Assembly (NCBI RefSeq): GCF_015040615.1
Contig: NZ_CP060402.1
Span: forward strand, 2,170,001 to 2,234,000
Origin: Microbacterium sp. YJN-G
GTDB taxonomy: Bacteria; Actinomycetota; Actinomycetes; Actinomycetales; Microbacteriaceae
Reading direction: 5' to 3'
DNA: 64,000 bases
Each line of letters starts with the position of its first letter. Position 1 is the first letter of the stretch. The notes under the pieces are model-generated. The model was not told the DNA's origin and did not search any database. It worked only from the letters and a program-made list of their open reading frames with translations. Positions 35,372-45,020 of the stretch are shown here, in pieces. A program made the position numbers and the translations under genes.

Positions 35372-35695
35372 ATGCGGATTCTCGTGGTGTGCGGCGCCGG
35401 GGCGTCGAGCACGTTCGTCGCACAGCGACTCGCCCGCGCGGCGACCCAGGCGGGACTCGCATGGTCCACCGAAGCCGGCACCGAGCACACCGCGCTGTCG
35501 GCGGTCGGTGTCGACGTCGTGCTGGTCGGTCCGCATCTCGCGGATCGCGCCGAGAGCATCCGCACCGCCCTCGCCGGGCACTCCCGCGTCATCGGCCTTC
35601 CCGACGACGCCTTCGCCGACCTCGACGGCAGCCGCACGCTGCTGCTCGTCCGCGACGCGCTTGCCGCGCCGCACGACCGGAAGGAAATCCCATGA
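35372..35695 (+). CDS. Stand-alone PTS EIIB-like protein (lactose/cellobiose type)
   Basis: 107 aa. N-terminal ILVVCGAGASST is the phosphocysteine loop (C7) of lactose/cellobiose-type EIIB; DVVLVGPHLAD and VIGLPDDAFADLDG align by eye with ChbB of E. coli. No EIIA or EIIC of that class is present in the window; it opens the mannitol operon, whose transporter already has its own EIIB. The TGA overlaps ptsH (ATGA). It may be a regulatory phospho-acceptor, for example towards MtlR, or a relic of another transporter. AAAGGAAG precedes the ATG. Confidence 0.8.
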   Translation: MRILVVCGAGASSTFVAQRLARAATQAGLAWSTEAGTEHTALSAVGVDVVLVGPHLADRAESIRTALAGHSRVIGLPDDAFADLDGSRTLLLVRDALAAPHDRKEIP

Positions 35696-35970
35696 CCGCT
35701 CTCACCCGCACCGTGCGCGTCGGCTCTTCGCACGGTCTGCACGCCCGCCCCGCCAAGCTCTTCGCGCAGAAGGCGAAGGAAGCCGGCATCCCGGTGACCA
35801 TCGCCAAGGATGCCGGCAAGGCCGTGAACGCCGCCAGCATCCTCGCTGTCGTCGCCCTCGGGATCGACTTCGGAGATCACGTCGTGCTGAGCGCCGAGGG
35901 CGCCAACGCCGAAGCCGTGCTCGACGAGCTGGTCGAGGTGCTCACCACCGATCACGACGAGGACGCATGA
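35692..35970 (+). CDS. ptsH: HPr phosphocarrier
   Basis: General PTS phosphocarrier between EI and EIIA. 92 aa with SSHGLHARPAKLFAQKA (active H17) and KAVNAASILAVVALGI containing S49, the equivalent of regulatory Ser46. Overlaps the EIIB-like gene before it and ptsI after it (both ATGA), so all three are translationally coupled. AAGGAAA serves as ribosome site. It is the more canonical of the two HPr proteins here. Confidence 0.94.
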   Translation: MTALTRTVRVGSSHGLHARPAKLFAQKAKEAGIPVTIAKDAGKAVNAASILAVVALGIDFGDHVVLSAEGANAEAVLDELVEVLTTDHDEDA

Positions 35971-37622
35971 GCATCCTGCGCGGGGTCGGGATCGGACAGG
36001 GCGTCGCCTCGGGCCCGGTCGTGCGGATGGCCGAGGCGCTGCCCGCCCCGGAGAAGACCGACAGCACCGCCGGAGCGGACGCCGAGCGCGCCCGCGTGCG
36101 CGAGGCAGTCGCCGCCGTGGCCGCCGATCTGCAGCAGCGGGCGGACGCCGCGGGCGGCGCGGCGCAGGAGGTGCTCGAAGCCCAGGCGATGATCGCAGAG
36201 GACCCGACGCTCATGGACGAGGTCGACGCCCGCATCGACGATGGGGCGACGGCCGAGTGGGCCGTGCACGACGCCTTCGCCGGCTTCCGCGCCACCCTCG
36301 AGGCAGTCGGCGGTTACCTCGGCGAGCGCGCCGCCGATCTGGAGGACATCGCCCAGCGGGTTCTCGCGCACCTGAACGGCGTCGCAGCCCCCGGCGTGCC
36401 CGACCCCGGTCACCCGTTCGTGCTGGTGGCCCGGGATCTCGCGCCCGCCGACACCGCGCTGCTGAACCTCGAGCAGGTGCTCGCGCTGGTCACCTCCGAC
36501 GGCGGCCCCACTTCGCACACCGCGATCCTGGCCCGCGAGAAGGGCATCGTCGCCGTGGTCGGCGCCGCCGAGGCCGCCGCACTCGCCAACGGGGCGACCG
36601 TCATCGTGGACGCCGCAGCCGGTACGGTCAACGACGCTCCGACCGAGAGCGAGCTGGCTTCGGTCGCGGAGCGGATCGCGGCGCGCGCCGCCGAGGATGC
36701 CGCACCCGCGGCGCCCGGGGCCCTCGCGGACGGCACACCGATCAGCCTGCTCGCCAACCTCGGCAAGCCCGGCGACGCGGCGGATGCCGTGGCGCGCGGT
36801 GCGGAGGGCGTGGGGCTGTTCCGCACCGAGTTCCTGTTCCTCTCGGCGGCGCAGGCGCCCACCATCGCGCAGCAGCAGGCCGCGTACACCGAGCTGCTCT
36901 CGGCATTCGAGGGCAAGAAGGTCGTCGTGCGGCTGCTGGACGCCGGCGCCGACAAGCCACTGGCGTTCCTCAACGACGCGCACGAGGAGAACCCCGCCCT
37001 GGGGTTGAGAGGACTGCGCGCGCTGCGCGCCAGCGAGGACATCCTGCGCGAGCAGCTCACCGCCCTCGCACAGGCGGATGCCGCCACCTCGGCCGACCTG
37101 TGGGTCATGGCGCCCATGGTCACCACCGTCGAGGAGACCGCGTACTTCACCGCCCTCGCGCGCGAGTTCGGCCTGAAGACGGCCGGGGTGATGGTGGAGG
37201 TGCCGGCGAGCGCACTGCTGGCCGACCGGGTGCTCGCGCACGCCGACTTCGCCTCGATCGGCACGAACGACCTGACCCAGTACACGATGGCGGCGGACCG
37301 GCTGCTCGGCTCGGTCGCCTCGTTCCAGGACCCGTGGCACCCCGCGGTGCTGCGCCTGGTGCGCGAGGTGGGCGAGGCGGGAGCCCGCACCGGCAAGCCG
37401 GTCGGCATCTGCGGCGAGGCCGCCGCCGACCCGCTGCTGGCCGTCGTGCTCGTGGGGCTCGGCGCGACCAGCCTGTCCATGGCACCCGCGGCGCTGGCCG
37501 ACGTGCGCCGCTCGATCGCGCAGCACACCCTCGACGACGCCAGGCGCATCGCCGCGGCCGCCCTCACCGCCGACGACGCAGCCGGCGCCCGTGCCGCCGC
37601 GCAGGCCGCAGCTCCGAACTGA
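35967..37622 (+). CDS. ptsI: PTS enzyme I
   Basis: Phosphoenolpyruvate-protein phosphotransferase, first enzyme of all PTS routes. 551 aa, slightly shorter than the usual 570. N-terminal swivel domain with H184 in SDGGPTSHTAILARE; C-terminal TIM barrel with GLFRTEFLFL, LDAGADKPLAF, the metal site EVPASALLADRV, and catalytic C482 in GICGEAAADP. Overlaps ptsH by 4 nt. Finding ptsH and ptsI inside a sugar-specific operon suggests PTS use is tied to hexitol growth. Confidence 0.95.
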   Translation: MSILRGVGIGQGVASGPVVRMAEALPAPEKTDSTAGADAERARVREAVAAVAADLQQRADAAGGAAQEVLEAQAMIAEDPTLMDEVDARIDDGATAEWAVHDAFAGFRATLEAVGGYLGERAADLEDIAQRVLAHLNGVAAPGVPDPGHPFVLVARDLAPADTALLNLEQVLALVTSDGGPTSHTAILAREKGIVAVVGAAEAAALANGATVIVDAAAGTVNDAPTESELASVAERIAARAAEDAAPAAPGALADGTPISLLANLGKPGDAADAVARGAEGVGLFRTEFLFLSAAQAPTIAQQQAAYTELLSAFEGKKVVVRLLDAGADKPLAFLNDAHEENPALGLRGLRALRASEDILREQLTALAQADAATSADLWVMAPMVTTVEETAYFTALAREFGLKTAGVMVEVPASALLADRVLAHADFASIGTNDLTQYTMAADRLLGSVASFQDPWHPAVLRLVREVGEAGARTGKPVGICGEAAADPLLAVVLVGLGATSLSMAPAALADVRRSIAQHTLDDARRIAAAALTADDAAGARAAAQAAAPN

Positions 37623-37666
37623 ATCCCCTGTCCATCGACGACACCCGAAAAAGAAAGAGAACAATC

Positions 37667-39754
37667 ATGACGACGACGTCAGCACCAGGAGCGGGCCTCG
37701 GCAGAGCCCGCGTGCACGTGCAGAGGTTCGGCACGTTCCTCTCCGGCATGATCATGCCGAACATCGCCGCCTTCATCGCCTGGGGCTTCATCACGATGCT
37801 CTTCATCTCCGCCGGCTGGCTGGGCGGATGGCATCCCGTCTCCGACCTGCTCGGCGGATTCGGCGACGCAGGCCAGATCAACTGGCCCGGCGCCATGACG
37901 GCCCTCGCCCAGGCTGAGGACGGCACGACCTTCCAGCAGTACGTCGGCCTGGTCGGCCCGATGATCACCTACCTGCTTCCGCTGCTCATCGCGAACACCG
38001 CCGGCCGGATGGTGTACGGCGAGCGCGGCGGCGTGGTCGCGACGATCGCGACCATGGGCGTGATCGTCGGCACCAGCATCCCGATGTTCCTGGGTGCGAT
38101 GATCATGGGCCCGTTCGCGGCCTACGTCACCAAGTGGATGGACCGCATCTGGGAGGGCCGGATCAAGCCGGGCTTCGAGATGCTCGTGAACAACTTCTCG
38201 GCCGGCATCCTCGGCATGCTGCTCGCCATCCTCGGCTTCTTCGTCTTCGGGCCGCTGATCATCGGCCTGAGCGCCATTCTCGGCGGCGCGGTCGGCTGGC
38301 TCGTCTCGCTGCAGCTGCTGCCGATCGCCTCGGTCATCGTCGAGCCGGCCAAGGTGCTGTTCCTGAACAACGCCATCAACCACGGTGTCTTCACCCCGCT
38401 CGGCATCGAGCAGGTCACCGAGGCGGGCAAGTCGATCCTGTTCCTCATCGAGGCCAACCCCGGCCCCGGTGTCGGTCTGCTGCTGGCGTTCACCTTCTTC
38501 GGTGTCGGCCAGGCCCGCTCGTCCGCTCCGGGCGCCGCGATCATCCAGTTCCTCGGTGGCATCCACGAGATCTACTTCCCGTACGCGCTGAGCAAGCCGG
38601 CCACGATCCTCGCCCTGATCGCCGGTGGCGCCACGGGCGTGGCGACCAACATGATCTTCGGCGGTGGCCTGGCCTTCCCCGCAGCCCCCGGAAGCATCAT
38701 CGCCGTGACGGCTGCCGCGTCGAGCCCCGCCGCGGGCGGCATCGGCAACCTGCTGATCGTGTACCTGTCGGTGGTGCTCGCAGCGACCGTGACCTTCCTG
38801 ATCACCGCGGTGATCCTGCGCGCCTCGCGCAAGCGCGACCTCGCCGCAGAGGCGGCGGGCGCCGACACCTTCGGCGCGGCGATCTCGCAGACGCAGGCGA
38901 ACAAGGGCAAGGAGTCCAGCGTGCTGGGCAGCCTGGGCGGCGCGACCGCCGGGGCCGCGACCACCGCGGTCGCGACCGCGCCGATCCGCTCGATCGTGTT
39001 CGCGTGCGACGCGGGCATGGGCTCCTCGGCGATGGGCGCGAGCGTGCTGCGCAACAAGATCAAGAGCGCCGGCATCGACGGCATCACGGTCACCAACGCG
39101 GCGATCGCGAACCTCGACGGCTCGGCCGACCTGGTCATCACGCAGCAGCAGCTCACCGACCGCGCACGCGCGAAGTCGCCGGGCTCGATGCACCTCTCGG
39201 TCGACAACTTCATGAACTCGCCGAAGTACGACGAGGTCGTACAGCTCGTCAGCGCGCAGGCGCAGGCTCCCGCAGGCGCGGCCGACGCCGGCGCCGCTTC
39301 CGCCGCGGCCACCGGCAGTGCCGGTGTGCTGACCCTCGACCGGGTGCGCATCCACTCCGGATCCGCCACCCGTGACGAGGCGCTCAAGGAGGCGGCCGAC
39401 GCGCTCGTCGCGGCAGGCGCGGTCACGCCCGCGTACCTGCAGGCGATGCACGACCGCGAGCAGTCGGTCTCGACATTCATGGGCAACGGCCTGGCCATCC
39501 CGCACGGCACCAACGACGCCAAGGATGCCGTGCTCGGCTCGGCGCTGAGCGTGGTGCGCTACGACGGCGGAGTCGACTGGGACGGTGACCGCGCGACCTT
39601 CGTGATCGGCATCGCCGGCAAGGACGGCGACCACCTGCAGATCCTGTCGCAGATCGCCGAGCTGTTCTCGGACGAGGACGACGTGGCACGGCTGAACGCC
39701 GCCGCCACGCCCGAGGAGCTCTACGAGCTGCTGTCGGCGGTGAACAGGGCATGA
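37667..39754 (+). CDS. mtlA: PTS mannitol transporter EIICBA
   Basis: Imports and phosphorylates D-mannitol to mannitol-1-phosphate. 695 aa in order EIIC (about 15-385, [43 protein letters not shown]), EIIB (about 440-540, C447 in [18 protein letters not shown]) and EIIA (about 555-695, H613 in [12 protein letters not shown]), with an Ala/Gly-rich linker near 545. E. coli MtlA is 637 aa with the same order. AAAGAGAA ribosome site before the ATG; 44 nt separate it from ptsI. Its stop overlaps mtlD. Confidence 0.96.
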   Translation: MTTTSAPGAGLGRARVHVQRFGTFLSGMIMPNIAAFIAWGFITMLFISAGWLGGWHPVSDLLGGFGDAGQINWPGAMTALAQAEDGTTFQQYVGLVGPMITYLLPLLIANTAGRMVYGERGGVVATIATMGVIVGTSIPMFLGAMIMGPFAAYVTKWMDRIWEGRIKPGFEMLVNNFSAGILGMLLAILGFFVFGPLIIGLSAILGGAVGWLVSLQLLPIASVIVEPAKVLFLNNAINHGVFTPLGIEQVTEAGKSILFLIEANPGPGVGLLLAFTFFGVGQARSSAPGAAIIQFLGGIHEIYFPYALSKPATILALIAGGATGVATNMIFGGGLAFPAAPGSIIAVTAAASSPAAGGIGNLLIVYLSVVLAATVTFLITAVILRASRKRDLAAEAAGADTFGAAISQTQANKGKESSVLGSLGGATAGAATTAVATAPIRSIVFACDAGMGSSAMGASVLRNKIKSAGIDGITVTNAAIANLDGSADLVITQQQLTDRARAKSPGSMHLSVDNFMNSPKYDEVVQLVSAQAQAPAGAADAGAASAAATGSAGVLTLDRVRIHSGSATRDEALKEAADALVAAGAVTPAYLQAMHDREQSVSTFMGNGLAIPHGTNDAKDAVLGSALSVVRYDGGVDWDGDRATFVIGIAGKDGDHLQILSQIAELFSDEDDVARLNAAATPEELYELLSAVNRA

Positions 39755-40908
39755 AGGCCGTCCACTTCGGCGCCGGCAACATCGGCCGCGGCTTCGTCGG
39801 TCTGCTGCTGCACCAGGGCGGCTACGAGCTGGTGTTCTCCGACGTCGCCGCCCCGCTCGTCGACGCGATCAACGCGTCAGACAGCTACACGGTGCACGAG
39901 GTGGGCGAAGGCGGCGGCGACACGGTGGTCACCGGGTTCCGGGCGATCAACAGCGCCCAGGACCCGGAGGGCCTGATCGCCGAGATCGCGGATGCCGATG
40001 TGGTGACCACTGCGGTCGGACCGACCGTGCTGCGGTTCGTCGCCGCCCCCATCCTCGACGCCCTGCGGCGCCGGGATGCGGGGGCGGCACCGCTGCAGAT
40101 CATGGCCTGCGAGAACGCGATCGGCGCCACCGATCTGCTCAAGCAGGAGATCATCGACCGCGCCGGCGAGGATTGGGAAGGCCTCGCCGGGCGGGCGGTG
40201 TTCGCCAACACCGCCGTCGACCGGATCGTGCCGGGGCAGCCCTCAGGCGCCGGCGTCGACGTCACCGTCGAGCCGTTCTTCGAGTGGGCGATCGAACGAG
40301 GGCCGTTCGGCGGGAACCCGCCGCACATCCCCGGCGCTCACTTCGTCGACGACCTGGCGCCGTACATCGAGCGCAAGCTCTTCACGGTGAACACCGGCCA
40401 CGCCACCACCGCGTACCTGGGCGCCCAGGCCTGCATCGAGCGCATCTCCGACGCACTGGCCGACCAGGCGATCGCCGGCCGGGTCGCGGCGACGCTCGAG
40501 GAGACCTCGGCGCTGCTGGCTGCCAAGCACGGCCTCGATCCGCAGGAGCTGGCCGAGTACCGGGCCACGATCCTGCGCCGCTTCGCCAACCCGGCTCTGC
40601 CGGACACGGTGTGGCGGGTGGGACGCCAGCCGCTGCGCAAGCTGTCGCGGCATGAGCGCTTCATCGGCCCGGCGGCCGAGGCCGCCGAGCGCGGCCTGTC
40701 CGTCGATGCGCTGCTCGTCGCAGTGGGCGCCGCCCTCGCATTCGACGACGCCGAGGACGAGCAGTCCGTCGACCTGCAGCGCCGGCTGCGCACCGACGAC
40801 CCGGAGGTGCTCGCCGCCGAGGTCACGGGGCTGCCGGCGCAGCATCCGCTGTTCCCGGCCGTCCGCGCGACGTTCGCCGCCCGCGCGGCGGAGGTGGCCG
40901 GGTCCTGA
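39751..40908 (+). CDS. mtlD: Mannitol-1-phosphate 5-dehydrogenase
   Basis: NAD-dependent oxidation of mannitol-1-phosphate to fructose-6-phosphate, completing entry into glycolysis. 385 aa. Opens with [17 protein letters not shown] (NAD loop); carries the conserved catalytic Lys region ([18 protein letters not shown]) and the polyol dehydrogenase fold to the end. ATGA overlap with mtlA. Followed by a long hairpin that may end the operon. Confidence 0.96.
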   Translation: MKAVHFGAGNIGRGFVGLLLHQGGYELVFSDVAAPLVDAINASDSYTVHEVGEGGGDTVVTGFRAINSAQDPEGLIAEIADADVVTTAVGPTVLRFVAAPILDALRRRDAGAAPLQIMACENAIGATDLLKQEIIDRAGEDWEGLAGRAVFANTAVDRIVPGQPSGAGVDVTVEPFFEWAIERGPFGGNPPHIPGAHFVDDLAPYIERKLFTVNTGHATTAYLGAQACIERISDALADQAIAGRVAATLEETSALLAAKHGLDPQELAEYRATILRRFANPALPDTVWRVGRQPLRKLSRHERFIGPAAEAAERGLSVDALLVAVGAALAFDDAEDEQSVDLQRRLRTDDPEVLAAEVTGLPAQHPLFPAVRATFAARAAEVAGS

Positions 40909-40913
40909 TCGAC

Positions 40914-40919
40914 TAGGCT
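40914..40919 (+). promoter_or_regulatory. Putative -10 box of the TSUP permease gene
   Basis: TAGGCT, 43 nt before the ATG at 40963. This gene would have a leader, unlike the other TAGGCT genes here. Confidence 0.45.
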
Positions 40920-40960
40920 CCCTGGGGACCTTCCGACCCGCGGATGGTCTCCAGGGAGCC
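40916..40960 (+). promoter_or_regulatory. Leader hairpin covering the ribosome site of the TSUP gene
   Basis: 15-bp arms at 40916-40930 and 40946-40960, paired except for one G-U, with a 15-nt loop. The right arm contains AGGGAG, the ribosome site for the ATG at 40963, so the fold would hide it. It could instead be the mtl operon terminator, but no T-run follows. Confidence 0.65.
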
Positions 40961-40962
40961 GG

Positions 40963-41682
40963 ATGCTTGTCGTCACCGCGATCGCGACCGTGATCGCCGC
41001 GATCATCCAGCGGGTCACCGGCCTCGCCTTCGTGCTCGTGCTGATCGGCCCGATCGTGCTCGCCTACGGCCCCGTCGAGGGCGTGACGATCGCGGTGTCC
41101 CTCGCGGTGGTCGCGTCGCTGTTCGCCGTTCCGGGCGCCTGGCGCGACGTCGACTGGTCGCGCACCCTCTGGCTGCTCGGCGCGGGACTGGCCGCAGCAC
41201 CGCTCGGCGCGCTGACGGCATCCGCTCTGCCCGAGCCGCTGCTGCTCCTGCTCATCGGGCTGATCGGTGTGATCGCCCTCAGCGCGCAGCGTCTCGGCCC
41301 GATCGCACGGCACGTGCGCGGGCGCCCCGGCGCGATCGGCGCCGGCGCCGTGGCCGGGTTCATGCACGCCTCCAGCGGATTGTCGGGGCCTGCACTGGCG
41401 TCCTTCGCCCTGGGCGACGACTGGCCGCAGCGCCGGTTCGCGGCAAGCGCGCAGATCGTCTTCCTCGGCTACGGTCTCGTGTCGGTCGCGCTGCGTGGTC
41501 TGCCCAGCACGCCCGCGCCCGACCTGCTGATCCTGGCCGCCTGCACCGCCGGAGGGATGCTGCTGGGTGCTCTGGCGGCACGTCGCGTGCCGCTCGTCCT
41601 CGCCAGACGGGTCATGCTGCTGTGCGCGTGGGCGGGTGTGATCGTCGTCCTCGGGCGTGCGATCGCGTCGCTGCTCGGCTGA
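40963..41682 (+). CDS. TSUP (TauE/SafE) family permease
   Basis: Small membrane protein of the sulfite exporter TauE/SafE family, which move sulfur compounds or organic anions. 239 aa with about seven or eight hydrophobic segments in two halves; GAVAGFMHASSGLSGPALASF is the characteristic Gly/Ser-rich segment of the second half, IQRVTGLAFVLVLIGP that of the first. Substrate unknown. It lies 54 nt after mtlD on the same strand, behind its own -10-like box and a strong leader hairpin. Convergent with the kinase gene, 8 nt apart. Confidence 0.85.
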   Translation: MLVVTAIATVIAAIIQRVTGLAFVLVLIGPIVLAYGPVEGVTIAVSLAVVASLFAVPGAWRDVDWSRTLWLLGAGLAAAPLGALTASALPEPLLLLLIGLIGVIALSAQRLGPIARHVRGRPGAIGAGAVAGFMHASSGLSGPALASFALGDDWPQRRFAASAQIVFLGYGLVSVALRGLPSTPAPDLLILAACTAGGMLLGALAARRVPLVLARRVMLLCAWAGVIVVLGRAIASLLG

Positions 41683-41690
41683 GCGGGAGG

Positions 41691-42557
41691 TCAGCTCCGC
41701 GCCGGATCCAGCACGGGATCGAGGAGCGGATGCAGGTGCCGGGTGGTCAGCACCTGCGAGGCGGCCTGCGCGCCGGCATGCAGCGCGGCGGGCACGGCGG
41801 CTCCGCCGAGCACGGCATCCAGAACCCCGGCGAGGAACGCATCGCCGGCGCCGTTGGTGTCGATGACCTCGACCGGCACCGCGGGCACGCGGTGCACGTC
41901 GCCGGCGGCATCCACCGCCACCGCGCCGTCGGCGCCGAGCGTGCACACCGCGAGCGAGGCACCGGCGTCGATCCGCGAGCGCAGGAACGCGACCGGATCG
42001 GCGAGCTTGTCGGCGTTGCAGAAGACCGCGTCGGCTGCCGCGAGGAACGGACGGTGGAACTCGGCCTCGCCGTCGTAGTCGTGCACGTCGACCCAGATCG
42101 GCCGTCCCGTGCTGCGGGCGAGTGGCAGCAGCCGCAGCGGCTCGGCGGCGAGGTCGAGCACCAGCACGTCGGCGGACGCCATCGCCGCGACGAGCTGCTC
42201 GTCATGCGCGGCATCCGCTTCCGACGGCGCGGCGAGGTAGAGCGAGACCCGCTCCCCCGCCCGGGTCATGAGGTTCAGGTGCTGCTCGGTCACCGCGGCG
42301 TCGCGCCAGCGCGCGTTCACGCCCGCAGCCGCCAGTGCGTCGCGCACCCGCAGCCCCGGCTCGTCGACGGCGCTGAGCGCGTACAGCAGCGTCTCGCGTC
42401 TGAGTGCGGTCAGCGTGAGCGCCTTCCCCGCGCTGGTGCCGCCGATGGTCTGCCAGGACTCCTCGGCGAACTGCATGTGCGGCACCGGCTCGGGCAGCCG
42501 GTCGAGCACGACCAGCGAGTTCCACGAGGCGGGTCCCGCGATGAACACCGAGCTCAT
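41691..42557 (-). CDS. PfkB family carbohydrate or nucleoside kinase
   Basis: Ribokinase-like kinase, last gene of the nucleoside operon. 288 aa from ATG 42557; a TTG at 42578 overlapping add is an alternative. Glycine motif TIGGTSAGKALTLTAL near the N-terminus and the C-terminal anion-hole signature IDTNGAGDAFLAGVL with the catalytic Asp. The substrate could be ribose, deoxyribose or a nucleoside; operon context favours a nucleoside-derived sugar or nucleoside. Starts 10 nt after the add stop. Confidence 0.85.
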   Translation of the reverse strand: MSSVFIAGPASWNSLVVLDRLPEPVPHMQFAEESWQTIGGTSAGKALTLTALRRETLLYALSAVDEPGLRVRDALAAAGVNARWRDAAVTEQHLNLMTRAGERVSLYLAAPSEADAAHDEQLVAAMASADVLVLDLAAEPLRLLPLARSTGRPIWVDVHDYDGEAEFHRPFLAAADAVFCNADKLADPVAFLRSRIDAGASLAVCTLGADGAVAVDAAGDVHRVPAVPVEVIDTNGAGDAFLAGVLDAVLGGAAVPAALHAGAQAASQVLTTRHLHPLLDPVLDPARS

Positions 42558-42567
42558 AGTCGGCCGC

Positions 42568-43683
42568 TCAGCGCTCAAAGCCCTCGCCGATCATCTCCAC
42601 CAGCTCCTCGCGCTCCTCGACGGGGAGGAAGGCGGCCGAGGCGGCGTTGAACTGGAAGGCCTCGAGGTCGTCGAGGTCGTAGCCGAAGGCATCGACGAGC
42701 AGCGCGAGCTCGCGCGTGAGCGAGGTGCCGCTCATCGTGCGGTTGTCGGTGTTGACGGTCACGGCGAAGCCCAGCTGGTAGAGCAGGTCGAAGGGGTGGT
42801 CGGCGAGCTCGTCGCCCCACGGCGCGATCGCCGCGGTCTGCACGTTCGAGGACGGCGACATCTCCAGCGGGATCTCGCGGTCGCGCACCCAGCGCGCCAG
42901 GTCGCCGAACTGCACCTGCACCTCGTCGCCCTCGCGCTCGATGATCTGCAGGTCCTCGGCGACGCGGACTCCGTGTCCCAGGCGCAGTGCGCGGCCGTCG
43001 ATGAGCGCGGAGCGCACGGACGCAGGCCCCGCCGCCTCACCGGCGTGCACCGTCACCGGCAGGAACTCGGCGGCCAGGTGGTCGAAGGCGGCGCGGTGGC
43101 GGGATGCCGGGTGGCCGTCCTCGGGCCCGGCGATGTCGAACCCGACCACGCCGCGCTCACGATGGGCCACGGCCAGCTTCGCGATCTCGAGCGACCGGTC
43201 GGCGTGCCGCATCGCGGAGAGGATCTGGCCGACGCGGATGCTGTAGCCGGCGGCATCCGCCTCATCCTCGCCCTCCTCGATGCCGCGCTGCACGGCGGCC
43301 ACTGCACGGTCGAGGCTCAGGCCGCCCGCGAGGTGCTGCTCGGGCGCCCAGCGCACCTCGCCGTAGATCACGCCGTCGGCCGCGAGGTCGGCGACGTACT
43401 CCCGCGCCACGCGGGTCAGCGCCGCCTCGGTCTGCAGCAGCGGCAGGACCAGGTCGAAGCCGGTCAGGAACTCCACCAGCGATCCGGAGTCGCTGCGGTC
43501 GGCGAACCAGCGGCGCAGGCCGGCGGCATCCTGCGCCGGCGTCTCGACGCCCGTGGCGGAGGCGAGTTCGAGGATCGTCTCCGGGCGCAGCCCGCCGTCC
43601 AGATGGTCGTGCAGGGAGATCTTCGGCAGGGCGCGCAGCGAGACGCCCTGCACCTTCCTGTCGCCGTTCGGCTCGATGCTCAT
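42568..43683 (-). CDS. add: Adenosine deaminase
   Basis: Zinc enzyme converting (deoxy)adenosine to (deoxy)inosine, feeding DeoD. 371 aa with the metal ligands and catalytic motifs in ISLHDHLDGGLRP, VTVHAGEAAG (catalytic Glu), LRLGHGVRV and VNTDNRTMSGTSL. 17 nt after deoA and immediately before the kinase. Same direction and order (add, deoA, cdd with 'c' orientation) as Rv3313c-Rv3315c of M. tuberculosis. Confidence 0.95.
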   Translation of the reverse strand: MSIEPNGDRKVQGVSLRALPKISLHDHLDGGLRPETILELASATGVETPAQDAAGLRRWFADRSDSGSLVEFLTGFDLVLPLLQTEAALTRVAREYVADLAADGVIYGEVRWAPEQHLAGGLSLDRAVAAVQRGIEEGEDEADAAGYSIRVGQILSAMRHADRSLEIAKLAVAHRERGVVGFDIAGPEDGHPASRHRAAFDHLAAEFLPVTVHAGEAAGPASVRSALIDGRALRLGHGVRVAEDLQIIEREGDEVQVQFGDLARWVRDREIPLEMSPSSNVQTAAIAPWGDELADHPFDLLYQLGFAVTVNTDNRTMSGTSLTRELALLVDAFGYDLDDLEAFQFNAASAAFLPVEEREELVEMIGEGFER

Positions 43684-43700
43684 GGTGTCCTCCGGTGGGG

Positions 43701-45020
43701 TCAGGCGGTGATGCGCTCGCGCACGATCGGGGGCCGCTGCAGATGGGTTGCTGAGCCTGTCGAAGCATGGCCGACCTCGTAGGCGCCGTCGAGCGCCTGC
43801 AGGGCGCGGGCGAAGCGGGCGTCGTCATCGGCCGACAGGGTGAACAGGGTCTGACCCGCGCTCACCCGGGCGCCGGGCTTGACGGCCAGGTCGATGCCGG
43901 CGGCGTGGATCACCGGGTCCTGGGCGCGGGCACGGCCGGCGCCCAGGCGCCAGGCCGCGACGCCGAACGGCAGCGCGTCCATCCGCGTGACGACGCCGTC
44001 GACCGCCGAGCGGACGACGTGGGTCTCGCGAGCGGTGGGCAGCGGCGCATCGGGGTCGCCGTCCTGCGCGCGGATCATCGCGTTCCAGCGGTCCATGGCG
44101 CGACCGTCGTCCAGCGCCGCCTCGACATCGGCATCCGGCTGTCCTGCCAGCGCGAGCATCTCGCGGGCGAGGGCGACCGTCAGCTCGCGCACGTCGCCCG
44201 GCCCGCCGCCGGCGAGCACCTCGACCGACTCGCGCACCTCGTTGGCGTTGCCGATCGCAAGACCGAGCGGCACGTTCATGTCGGTCAGCAGCGCGGTGGT
44301 CGCCACCCCCGAATCGGTGCCCAGGGCGACCATGGTGCGCGCCAGTTCGCGGGCCCGGTCGATGTCCTGCATGAACGCCCCGTTGCCGAACTTCACATCC
44401 AGCACCAGCGCGTCGGTGCCCTCTGCGATCTTCTTCGACATGATGCTCGAGGCGATCAGCGGGATCGCCTCGACCGTGCCTGTCACATCGCGCAGCGCGT
44501 AGAGCTTCTTGTCGGCGGGGGCCAGACCCGAGCCTGCGGCGCAGATGACCGCGCCGACCTCGCCCTGCATCTGCGCGAACATCTCGTCGTTCGACAGCGC
44601 CGCCCGCCAGCCGGGGATCGACTCGAGCTTGTCGAGCGTGCCGCCCGTGTGGCCCAGGCCCCGGCCGCTCAGCTGCGGCACGGCGACGCCGAAGACGGCG
44701 ACCAGCGGCGCCAGCGGCAGCGTGATCTTGTCGCCCACGCCGCCCGTGGAGTGCTTGTCGACGGTGCGCTTGCCGAGATCGGCGAAGCTCATCCGCTCCC
44801 CCGTCGCGATCATCGCATCCGTCATCACGCGGATCTCGTCGCGCTCCATGCCGCGCTGGAAGATCGCCATCGCGAACGAGGCCATCTGCGCGTCGGAGAC
44901 GTACCCGCGGGTGTACGCGTCGATCATCCACCGCAACGCCGCCTCGCCGACGGCGCCGCCGTCGCGCTTGGCGCGGATGACGTCGACGGCGTCGAACGGC
45001 TCGATCACCGGTGCATTCAT
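43701..45020 (-). CDS. deoA: Thymidine / pyrimidine-nucleoside phosphorylase
   Basis: Phosphorolysis of thymidine and deoxyuridine (and possibly uridine) to base and sugar-1-phosphate. 439 aa; starts MNAPVIEPFDAVDVIRAKRDGG, with the signature KHSTGGVGDKITLPLAPLVA, SGRGLGHTGGTLDKLESIPG and GNANEVRES. Residues 419-424 (ASTGSA) near the C-terminus are encoded by a copy of the dispersed repeat, after which 15 native-looking residues remain. ATG overlaps the cdd stop (ATGA). Confidence 0.95.
   Translation of the reverse strand: MNAPVIEPFDAVDVIRAKRDGGAVGEAALRWMIDAYTRGYVSDAQMASFAMAIFQRGMERDEIRVMTDAMIATGERMSFADLGKRTVDKHSTGGVGDKITLPLAPLVAVFGVAVPQLSGRGLGHTGGTLDKLESIPGWRAALSNDEMFAQMQGEVGAVICAAGSGLAPADKKLYALRDVTGTVEAIPLIASSIMSKKIAEGTDALVLDVKFGNGAFMQDIDRARELARTMVALGTDSGVATTALLTDMNVPLGLAIGNANEVRESVEVLAGGGPGDVRELTVALAREMLALAGQPDADVEAALDDGRAMDRWNAMIRAQDGDPDAPLPTARETHVVRSAVDGVVTRMDALPFGVAAWRLGAGRARAQDPVIHAAGIDLAVKPGARVSAGQTLFTLSADDDARFARALQALDGAYEVGHASTGSATHLQRPPIVRERITA
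43751..43765. repeat. REP-like core inside the deoA coding end
   Basis: CTGAGCCTGTCGAAG on the plus strand, the conserved centre of the dispersed element, read in frame as STGSA by deoA. Confidence 0.75.
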
